NCBI GenBank assembly: GCA_040756715.1
Contig: JBFLYE010000174.1
Span: 1 to 21,017 of the forward strand
Direction: 5' to 3'
Origin: JBFLYE01 sp040756715 [NCBI: bacterium]
GTDB taxonomy: Bacteria > UBA9089 > UBA9088
Length of the DNA stretch: 21,017 nucleotides
Shown here: one piece after another, positions 15,114 through 21,017 of the stretch
Layout of the letters: each line of letters begins with the position of its first letter
Numbering within the stretch: position 1 is the stretch's first letter
Notes under the pieces: model-generated
What the model was told of the DNA's origin: nothing
The model's input: the letters and a program-made list of their open reading frames with translations, nothing else
The model's database searches: none
Program-made: the position numbers and the translations under genes

Positions 15114-16361
15114 CTAATCTTGCAAGAACTTCCAGAGAGGAATTACTTTTATCATTACCCCTTTCTCTTTTACTTCTGCTTCTACATCTCGGGAAACAAT
15201 TAATGTCTCTTTTGTTTGCGGAAACCGCCGCAAGAACAGTTTTACTCCCGCAAATCCTTTGTCTTGCCAGTCAAAATGTGAACTATACTTTACTTCTACA
15301 GGCATAGGATGGTTAAAGTCTCCCAGCACAAAGTCAACTTCATTTTCACTCTCGGCATAATAACCGCAAGGTTTCCCTTCCCTTAACAGATGGAGAAATA
15401 CGGCATTTTCCGCTTTAGCTCCCCAATCCCCTTTACCGGTAAACACAGACTTCATCCCCGTATCACCAAAGTAAACCTTTTTAGGAGCATAAACCTTTTC
15501 TGAGTAGGAAGTAGTCCATTTCTCAAGAGACCTGACTAAAAAAGCAGATTCGCAATATCCAATATACTCCTTAACCGTGTCCACTGCTATATGTAAGATA
15601 TTGGATAGTTTGTTAAAGCTGGTTCGTGAACCTACCGAGGCCGCCAACAGGCGAAGAAGGTCTTTTAAAAGATTAGCCTTTCTTATTTGAAACAAACGGA
15701 TTAAGTCACGGGCAATAATATCCTCTAAAAGATTAGCTAAATATTCCTCACAGGGCTTAAGGACATTCTCAGGATAACCACCAATATGCAAATATTCCTC
15801 AGCAAGTTTTTCATACCTATAGTCTTCTGCTCGACTTATAGCTACTTTTCTAAAAGTGAGAAATTCCTTGAAACTTAAAGGATATATGATGGTGATAAAT
15901 TGTCGACCAGTAAGCTTTCCCCCTTGACTCTTTATTAAAGAGGAAGTAGAACCAGTACAGACCATCTTTACATCTTCCAGGTCATATATAGCTTTAAGCT
16001 CAACTTCCCAATTGGGGCTTTCCTGCACCTCATCTAAAAAAAGGAAGAGTTTCTTACCTCGGGGGTGCATAAAAATCCTTCTAAAGAATTTTAGATGATA
16101 AGATATGGGATGGGTGGCAAGTTGAGGATGATCTAAGGCTAAATAGAGAATATCTTTAGCCGGGATGCCTTCTTTAAGTGCCCTTTGAATAAGCTGTTTG
16201 GTAAAGACAGTCTTTCCTGCCCGTCTGCTTCCCACAATCATATCTATCTGTTTTCTTCTAAGATGCTTCCCAATCTTTTTTAAAATATCTTCTCTTATCA
16301 GGCCAGAATCAAAGTCTCTGCCTTCCCACCAGGGATTAAAAGCATAATATATCTCTTCCAT
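15114..16361 (-). CDS. AAA_14/DUF4143 ATPase, NPWWE subtype
   Basis: The 415-residue product has FNPWWEG at 8-14, Walker A GSRRAGKT (44-51), Walker B LFLFLDE (105-111) and VCTGSTSSL (134-142). A DUF4143 C-terminal half carries ExD (E341, D343) and ExK (E356, K358), the intact PD-(D/E)xK-like pattern. It is the closest relative in the window to the 10959-12185 protein. AAGGAGGT precedes the ATG by 9 nt, and the promoter is a perfect consensus with a palindrome on its -35. The gene sits between two inverted copies of a decayed gene fragment (13.8-14.1 and 17.0 kb). Confidence 0.92.
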   Translation of the reverse strand: MEEIYYAFNPWWEGRDFDSGLIREDILKKIGKHLRRKQIDMIVGSRRAGKTVFTKQLIQRALKEGIPAKDILYLALDHPQLATHPISYHLKFFRRIFMHPRGKKLFLFLDEVQESPNWEVELKAIYDLEDVKMVCTGSTSSLIKSQGGKLTGRQFITIIYPLSFKEFLTFRKVAISRAEDYRYEKLAEEYLHIGGYPENVLKPCEEYLANLLEDIIARDLIRLFQIRKANLLKDLLRLLAASVGSRTSFNKLSNILHIAVDTVKEYIGYCESAFLVRSLEKWTTSYSEKVYAPKKVYFGDTGMKSVFTGKGDWGAKAENAVFLHLLREGKPCGYYAESENEVDFVLGDFNHPMPVEVKYSSHFDWQDKGFAGVKLFLRRFPQTKETLIVSRDVEAEVKEKGVMIKVIPLWKFLQD

Positions 16362-16383
16362 TTAACCATTACCTCCTTGATAT

Positions 16384-16412
16384 ATTATACACATAATCGA
16401 AACTTTTGTCAA
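16384..16412 (-). promoter_or_regulatory. Consensus sigma70-type promoter
   Basis: On the minus strand TTGACA (16407-16412), 17 bp, TATAAT (16384-16389), all consensus, 23 bp upstream of the start codon of the 16361 gene. Confidence 0.8.
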
Positions 16413-16426
16413 ATAATTTCGATTAT
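16393..16426. promoter_or_regulatory. Palindrome on the -35 box (putative operator)
   Basis: Perfect inverted repeat ATAATCGAAA (16393-16402) / TTTCGATTAT (16417-16426), 14-bp gap, centred at 16409.5, the centre of the -35. The layout matches that at 10895-10926. Confidence 0.65.
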
Positions 16427-16528
16427 AATCTGTGATTCAGAGATAAGAGCTAAAAATTCCTCTTTATTTAGCCTCATAGCCGATATATTTTATAGAGGAG
16501 AGGCATCTGATATGCCTTTACTTTCTCT

Positions 16529-16770
16529 ATGGAACTTATCGTCTATGAGGAAGATAAACCTAAGGTTCTTTCTGCTTTGAAAGATGGTCGTATTGACTAT
16601 ACTGACCAGCTGGACATTTGTTGATAAATTCTTTGCATTCTTGCTTGAGTCTGGATTTTTTGACCAAGTGAGTGGTATGTGTGTAGCTTTAATGGAACAA
16701 ATGAAATCCGAAATTGAAAATCCGAAATTGAAAATCCGAAATCAAAAAAACAAATTCAAATGACTAAAAT
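16529..16770 (+). pseudogene. Decayed coding remnant, frame-shifted
   Basis: A frame from ATG 16529 (MELIVYEEDKPKVL) stops after 31 codons. The next frame continues about 50 codons (WTFVDKFFAFLLESGFFDQ...) and ends in a tandem repeat of about 14 bp (GAAAATCCGAAATT, about 16703-16742). The second part vaguely resembles transposase N-termini. It may not be coding. Otherwise 16427-17054 holds only repeats. Confidence 0.25.
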
Positions 16771-16796
16771 TGAAAATTCAAAACAATATAATTTAT

Positions 16797-16916
16797 TTGA
16801 GCAGTCGGGGAGTTTTTTCCCACTGCATAGTTTGAAAAGAGATCCTCCCTCCCCTTCGCTACGCTTGAGGGTTCTCAGGATGATGGGTCGGGATATTATT
16901 AAAAACTCCCCGACTC
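16797..16916. repeat. Inverted-repeat element with internal REP-like hairpin
   Basis: A perfect 15-bp inverted repeat (AGTCGGGGAGTTTTT at 16803-16817, complement at 16901-16915) encloses GAGATCCT...TTCGCTACGCT...CAGGATGA, resembling REP-type sequences. Its left 32 bp recurs at 12196-12228. Confidence 0.7.
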
Positions 16917-16968
16917 ATCTTAAATGTATATGAAAAGGCCATCAAAGGGCCATATGCGGAAGGTCAAT

Positions 16969-17082
16969 ATTATATCAAATTCCAGAGGGGTTTTGTGATT
17001 AAATTCTCCCATTTTTATCCTTTCTAATTCTTTCAAATCTTAAGATAAAATAATTTACCTAGGGGGTAGATACCATGCTCCC
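16969..17082 (-). pseudogene. Decayed gene fragment, uninterrupted copy
   Basis: This is the inverted counterpart of 13779-14138 without the MITE. It serves as the empty-site control for that insertion. Confidence 0.75.
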
Positions 17083-17156
17083 AAGGCAAGCTCACCAACC
17101 TTTTTCTCAATCTCCTCTTTGCTTATAGTCACCTTGCAAATGGGTCTATTGTTCAT
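17055..17156 (-). CDS. 33-residue ORF ending in WYLPPR
   Basis: MNNRPICKVTISKEEIEKKV... starts 9 nt after the stop of the glycosyltransferase gene, so it may be cotranscribed. The end (GAWYLPPR) is shared with the 13708-13806 frame. It could be the N-terminus of a once larger gene; product unknown. Confidence 0.3.
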   Translation of the reverse strand: MNNRPICKVTISKEEIEKKVGELALGAWYLPPR

Positions 17157-17165
17157 CTTTTAGCC

Positions 17166-18623
17166 TTAAAATAAGCCACCTTTATAATAAAAACATTGCC
17201 AGAGATATAGCTTATGGATGAGGTGGTTATGATAATAAATGTTTAGGGGTGTAGGCCCTTTAACCTGCTGGAAAGCGTAAGAAATTTCATTAATTCTTTC
17301 ATTATCCGTAATAAAAGCGGCATTGCGGCCAATTAGCTTTTCAAGGTTCTTCCAATAAGGGTAGCGAACCCGAGCATAAAGGGTATATATCTCATAGTTT
17401 TTTTCTTGGCTATAGAAGGAAAGCTTGCTTGATAGATGATGATTCTCGGCAAGAATGAATGGAGTTTGGGGCATCTTAGAGATAAAACCTTCTATCTCTT
17501 TACTTGCTTTTTTAAAACCATGGAGCCGATTGGTGATGTCCTTCTCCGCTGGGATAGGAAGTATGGGATGAAGGGAGTGAATGATTACCAAGCTAGTAAA
17601 AACAAGGCTGATAAGCCCACCCATTAAAGTTATGGTTATAATTAGCCATTTAATCCTTTTTTGTATCCCTTGATGGATAAACCAAGCAAGGTTGATAAAC
17701 CCGGTGATATAAGCGGGTGCAGGCCAATTCCCTTCGCATTTAGAAAAAAGGCTCAAAAGGAAGAAAAAGAGGAATGGAAAAGCGCTTAGCCAGAAGAGAA
17801 AGAGTAGCTCGCTCTTTTTGTTGCGAAATCCCTTATATCCCACCCAACCTGTACCTACAAGAAAGAGAATAAAGAAAATGGGAAAAATCAATCCTGCCTC
17901 TCCCCCAAGAAAAGAGAGCATATTTGGAATACCACCATTGATCTTTTGAAAAAAACCATGCTTAAATTGCATCTTGAGGGACACCCAATGATGCGTCGCA
18001 TTCCACCCAATTACCGGGCTTGTGACTCCTATGGCAATAATGGCAGCAAGATAAGGGTCTTTACGCAAAAGCCAATATCTTACCTTGGAAGAGGTTGTGA
18101 TAAAAAAGAAAATCGCAGGGATAAAGAGTACCATTGTATACTTACTCAAATTCCCTAATCCTACCACTAATCCAGTAAGGAGCCAATAATACAAATTATT
18201 CTTTGGTAAGAAAAAGGCATTATAAACAAGGTAGACCGATATAGCCCAAAACAAAAGCAGTGGCACATCGGGGGTCATTATCACACTATTAGCGGTAAAA
18301 CCTAAGGTAGTCCCAAGGAGAAGAGAGGCGATTAAGCCGATTGGCTCATCATGAAAGATTCTTTGAGCAATAATGTAGACCATTAAAAGAAGCAATATCG
18401 CAGAGATTACCGCCAGCAACCTTACTCCAAGCTCTGTATTTCCGATAAGAAAAGTGCCAAGCCAGATAAACCAAGCCACCATTGGCGGATGGTCATAATA
18501 ACCCCAGGCAAGGTGTTTTGCCCAGGTCCAATAGTATGCCTCATCTGAACAGAGCTCTACTTGGGGGATGTAGAGAAGATAGAGGCAGGTTATCGCGATG
18601 ATAAAACCTAGTAAATTTTTCAT
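17166..18623 (-). CDS. GT-C membrane glycosyltransferase (PMT_2/ArnT-like)
   Basis: The 485-residue multi-pass protein has the family signature near the N-terminus: DEAYYW (27-32, with the catalytic-type acid D27/E28) and GYYDHPPMVAW (41-51). MTPDVPLLLFW follows after further helices. About ten hydrophobic segments lead to a soluble C-terminal part. Such enzymes move a sugar from a polyprenyl-phosphate carrier to lipid A, protein or a glycan on the outer face of the membrane; acceptor unknown. Length is typical of bacterial members. The ribosome site is weak. A promoter formed at the end of MITE copy 3 (18681-18709) points at this gene. Confidence 0.88.
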   Translation of the reverse strand: MKNLLGFIIAITCLYLLYIPQVELCSDEAYYWTWAKHLAWGYYDHPPMVAWFIWLGTFLIGNTELGVRLLAVISAILLLLMVYIIAQRIFHDEPIGLIASLLLGTTLGFTANSVIMTPDVPLLLFWAISVYLVYNAFFLPKNNLYYWLLTGLVVGLGNLSKYTMVLFIPAIFFFITTSSKVRYWLLRKDPYLAAIIAIGVTSPVIGWNATHHWVSLKMQFKHGFFQKINGGIPNMLSFLGGEAGLIFPIFFILFLVGTGWVGYKGFRNKKSELLFLFWLSAFPFLFFFLLSLFSKCEGNWPAPAYITGFINLAWFIHQGIQKRIKWLIITITLMGGLISLVFTSLVIIHSLHPILPIPAEKDITNRLHGFKKASKEIEGFISKMPQTPFILAENHHLSSKLSFYSQEKNYEIYTLYARVRYPYWKNLEKLIGRNAAFITDNERINEISYAFQQVKGPTPLNIYYHNHLIHKLYLWQCFYYKGGLF

Positions 18624-18680
18624 CTACCAAAATTTGTATGATAGTAAGAAACCATTGTTTTTGTTAACTGTAGAAAAAAT

Positions 18681-18709
18681 ATTATAGTATCTTCCATTAC
18701 TTAGTGCAA
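18681..18709 (-). promoter_or_regulatory. Outward promoter at MITE copy 3 left end
   Basis: On the minus strand TTGCAC (18704-18709), 17 bp, TATAAT (18681-18686). The -10 spans the element end, the TA duplication and two host bases. It lies about 60 bp upstream of the glycosyltransferase start. Confidence 0.5.
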
Positions 18710-18888
18710 AAATAGTATTTAAGAAATTTTGAATTCTAAATTTTGAATTTTGAATTGAAAAAGGTTAAGTTTTATAAAATTTTTTCCCTTTTAATTCAAA
18801 ATTCAACATTCAAAATTCATAATTTTATAAAGTTTTCCTTAAGATTATCTAAACACATACATTTTGTAAAGCGTTATGGAATTAACTA
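18685..18888. mobile_element. MITE-like element, copy 3 (204 bp, complete)
   Basis: Same ends as copy 2, flanked by TA (18683-18684 and 18889-18890). It fills most of the gap between the glycosyltransferase gene and the transposase remnant. Near its left end 5 bases replace a stretch of nearly 40 found in copy 2. Confidence 0.88.
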
Positions 18889-18930
18889 TAATATTCCTAT
18901 CTTTTACAATGGCTTTGGCAGTAAAATAGT

Positions 18931-19395
18931 CTAAACAAAAGCCAAAAAATACATCATGTTAATCTTGGGAGCATAAAGAAGGTCAATATGGAGATAACCA
19001 ATCCCATATCTTCTAAACTTCTTTATCTTTCTTTCCGCTTTAATAAATTCAAGAGGCAAAACATCAAGGCCATATCGCTTAAGACAGCGATATATCTTCA
19101 TCGGATAAAGGTTTGGTATTTTATCCTCTAAAGTAAAGAAGATATCCTCTATTGTCTTTTTAAACTGCTTTCTCTCAAAACAGATTAATTCTTCTTGTTC
19201 AGTAGTCAAGGTAGTATTAAGCTTATGAGGACGAGAGGGATTATCCTCAATATTTTCTGTCCTTTTCCATTTATTTGCTGTTGGCCAAGAGATACCATAT
19301 TTTTTAGCCAAGAGATAGGCAGAAAGGGAAGAGTTTTTTATCTCTTGCCTAATGGCTAAAGTTGTACGAGCATTCTTATGAATTTTAATCTGCAT
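18931..19395 (-). pseudogene. Truncated IS481-family transposase
   Basis: The N-terminus KIHKNARTTLAIRQEI and helix-turn-helix YLLAKKYGISWPTANKWK match IS481 transposases, as do the RPHKLNTTLT linker and RYGIGYLHIDLLYAPKI, which holds the first catalytic Asp. The frame stops after YFLAFV, where intact relatives continue with the second Asp (A-I-D-R-A-T). Only about half of the usual 300 or more residues remain, so it is inactive. MITE copy 3 lies 42 bp further on. Confidence 0.85.
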
Positions 19396-19426
19396 ACGCT
19401 ACATATTTTATCAAATAATGTAGCGT
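19396..19426. repeat. Palindrome at the transposase start
   Basis: Perfect 9-bp inverted repeat ACGCTACAT (19396-19404) / ATGTAGCGT (19418-19426) directly upstream of the transposase ATG. The following TTAGGCAACAACTAAACC resembles an IS481 terminus. Confidence 0.5.
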
Positions 19427-19485
19427 TAGGCAACAACTAAACCATTGTTTATAAGATATGCCAATGAATGGAATCTTATGTAAAG

Positions 19486-19516
19486 ATAGAAGCCCTGATT
19501 AAGATAGGGAGGCTTT
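19486..19516. other. Stem-loop upstream of the fourth ATPase
   Basis: AGAAGCC...GGCTTTCT with inner CCCT/AGGG, followed by T-rich DNA. It could be a terminator for + strand transcription entering from the left. Confidence 0.35.
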
Positions 19517-19529
19517 CTGTATTTTCTCC

Positions 19530-19558
19530 TTGACAAAAGGATAAAAATTTGATATTCT
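19530..19558 (+). promoter_or_regulatory. Promoter of the fourth DUF4143-type ATPase
   Basis: TTGACA, 17 bp, TATTCT, with AAGGAAGG as ribosome site before the ATG at 19581. No palindrome seen here. Confidence 0.65.
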
Positions 19559-19580
19559 TTACCCAAAGGAAGGATAAATT

Positions 19581-20885
19581 ATGTTCTCAAAAGAAAGACT
19601 CAAAGAAATCATCGTAGGTAATCGCGAATTTATCTTAAATTATGTAGGCAGAATTATCAAAAGGGAAGGGCTTTATCTTCCAAAAAGGTTAAACAAGGTC
19701 ATTGTATTATATGGAGTAAGGAGAAGCGGTAAGACATTCATCCTTTATGCTTTATTCAGAACCTTCAAAGATTCTGCCCTGTATATTGATTTTGAGGATG
19801 AAAGATTAGCTGATTTTAAGGTAAGTGATTTTGAAATACTAAAAGAGGCTTTTTTAGAACTTAATCCCCATCTTATAAATAAACCAAAGACATTTCTCTT
19901 TGACGAGATACAGAACATAAAGGATTGGGAAAGGTTTGCCAGGCGAGCGGTTGAAAAAGAGAAAATAGCCCTATTTGTAAGCGGTTCATCCTCTAAGATT
20001 ATGCCACAAGAGATACATACATCCCTGAGGGGAAGGGCATGGAGTATAGAGATAAGTCCATTTTCTTTTAAAGAATATCTAAAAATCCAAGATATCTTGC
20101 CCAACAAAGATTTTATCTATACAGAGAAAAAAATCTTCTTAAAAAACCATTTTAAAGATTACTTAAGATGGGGTGGTTTTCCAGAGATTATCTTAGGGAA
20201 GGGTGAGTTTGAGAAGGCTAAAATATTAAAGGAATACCTTGGCTCAATATTCTTTAAAGATTTGGTGGAAAGATTCAGAATAAACAATATCCCTCTTTTA
20301 GAACTATTGATCGATGCCCTATTTTCCTCATTCTCCCAAAGATTTTCACTCTCCTCTTTTTATAAGCAATATAAAGATAAACTCCCCTTCTCAAAGGATA
20401 GCCTGTTTAGTTATTATAAATACCTTCTTGAAAGTATGCTTATCTTTGAGGTAAGAAAATTTACTACCTCTTCTTATAAAAGGATGAGGAATCCGGCTAA
20501 GGTATATCTGGTAGATACAGGGCTTGCAAGAAGGATAACTCAAGAAAACATCGGTAGATTGTTAGAGAACATCGTCTTTTTAGAGTTAAGAAGATATACA
20601 GAGAATATCTTCTATTTTGAAGAGGAAAGGGAATGTGATTTTGTGGTAAATAAGGATGGTAGGTTATTTGTCTATCAGGTCTGTCATGAACTGAATGAAG
20701 AAAACAGAACCAGGGAATTGGATGGTTTAGTATCATCTGCTCTATACATAGGACTAAAAGAGGGATGTATTTTAACCTATGACCAGGAGGAAGAATTAGA
20801 TAAGGATGGTGTCAGGATAAAGATAATGCCTGTCTGGAAATGGATTATCGAAGATGCCAACTTATTGTCAAGTAAGACTTCTTAA
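19581..20885 (+). CDS. AAA_14/DUF4143 ATPase, QVC subtype
   Basis: The 434-residue product has Walker A GVRRSGKT (45-52), Walker B TFLFDE (104-109) and LFVSGSSSKI (131-140). A DUF4143 C-terminal half carries ExD as ECD (E351, D353) and QVC (366-368) in place of ExK. It pairs with the 12377-13696 protein as a subtype, but the two are clearly diverged, so this is not a recent duplication. It ends in VWKWIIEDA, like the PLWQWLLSE end of the other. It appears intact. Confidence 0.9.
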   Translation: MFSKERLKEIIVGNREFILNYVGRIIKREGLYLPKRLNKVIVLYGVRRSGKTFILYALFRTFKDSALYIDFEDERLADFKVSDFEILKEAFLELNPHLINKPKTFLFDEIQNIKDWERFARRAVEKEKIALFVSGSSSKIMPQEIHTSLRGRAWSIEISPFSFKEYLKIQDILPNKDFIYTEKKIFLKNHFKDYLRWGGFPEIILGKGEFEKAKILKEYLGSIFFKDLVERFRINNIPLLELLIDALFSSFSQRFSLSSFYKQYKDKLPFSKDSLFSYYKYLLESMLIFEVRKFTTSSYKRMRNPAKVYLVDTGLARRITQENIGRLLENIVFLELRRYTENIFYFEEERECDFVVNKDGRLFVYQVCHELNEENRTRELDGLVSSALYIGLKEGCILTYDQEEELDKDGVRIKIMPVWKWIIEDANLLSSKTS

Positions 20886-20914
20886 AGAGTTGACTGCGTC
20901 TCTGTACATGGTAT

Positions 20915-20949
20915 CCATTTTTATCCCATACAAGGGATCTTTCTAATTC
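20915..20949 (-). repeat. Possible third piece of the decayed gene fragment
   Basis: CCATTTTTATCC and TTTCTAATTC occur here in the order found at 17008-17030 but with 13 extra bases between them. The rest of 20886-21017 shows no gene. Confidence 0.25.
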
Positions 20950-21017
20950 ATCTAATATGGGTGGAGAGATTTAAGTATTCCTGGATTAAACCTTGTTTTG
21001 GATGAAGAAATCAAGAT

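Noticed and set aside
18648-19451. AAACCATTGTTT at 18649 and 19440 as a target duplication around the IS481 remnant
   Set aside because: The 12-mer is partly self-complementary, copy 3 of the MITE lies between, and the IS left end is missing, so this cannot be shown.

Overview
AT-rich window from what looks like a Gram-negative-type (diderm) bacterium. The evidence is a TolC/adaptor/RND efflux operon, an OmpA-like peptidoglycan-binding protein, Sec signal peptides and a lipobox. There are no rRNA, tRNA or phylogenetic marker genes. The style (many small intergenic repeats, several DUF4143-type ATPases, an ArnT-like GT-C protein) recalls uncultivated candidate-phylum genomes, but that is inference.

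Left part (1-10.5 kb), all on the minus strand. An exported Cys-rich CARDB-like protein (76-1632) has its 3' end supplied by a small mobile element. A three-gene efflux operon tolC-mfp-rnd runs 7403 to 1853. Next come a HepT/MntA-type HEPN-nucleotidyltransferase toxin-antitoxin pair (7640-8268), an OmpA-domain protein with an apparent internal deletion (8392-8847), and an overlapping bioH-like/bioC pair for pimeloyl-ACP synthesis (9107-10461). A repeated promoter/leader block precedes the CARDB gene, tolC and the OmpA gene. A cluster of short hairpins lies between the toxin gene and tolC.

Right part (10.5-21 kb), an accessory region. It holds four divergent paralogues of the AAA_14/DUF4143 ATPase family (10959-12185 +, 12377-13696 +, 15114-16361 -, 19581-20885 +). 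Two share an N-terminal NPWWE motif and keep an ExD...ExK nuclease-like motif. The other two have QVC in place of ExK. Between them lie a GT-C membrane glycosyltransferase (17166-18623 -), a broken IS481-type transposase (18931-19395 -), a truncated secreted-protein gene and much decayed or repeated DNA.

The most notable structure is a MITE-like element of 204-237 bp, present twice in full and once cut by the window start. It has imperfect terminal inverted repeats and TA target duplications. One insertion can be compared with an uninterrupted inverted copy of the same target 3 kb away. Each end carries a -35-like box 17 bp from the junction, and the -10 (TATAAT or TATAAA) is completed by the TA duplication plus host bases. 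The element therefore looks like a portable pair of outward promoters, one aimed at the glycosyltransferase gene. The promoters of both NPWWE-type ATPases carry perfect inverted repeats centred on the -35 box, suggesting repression.
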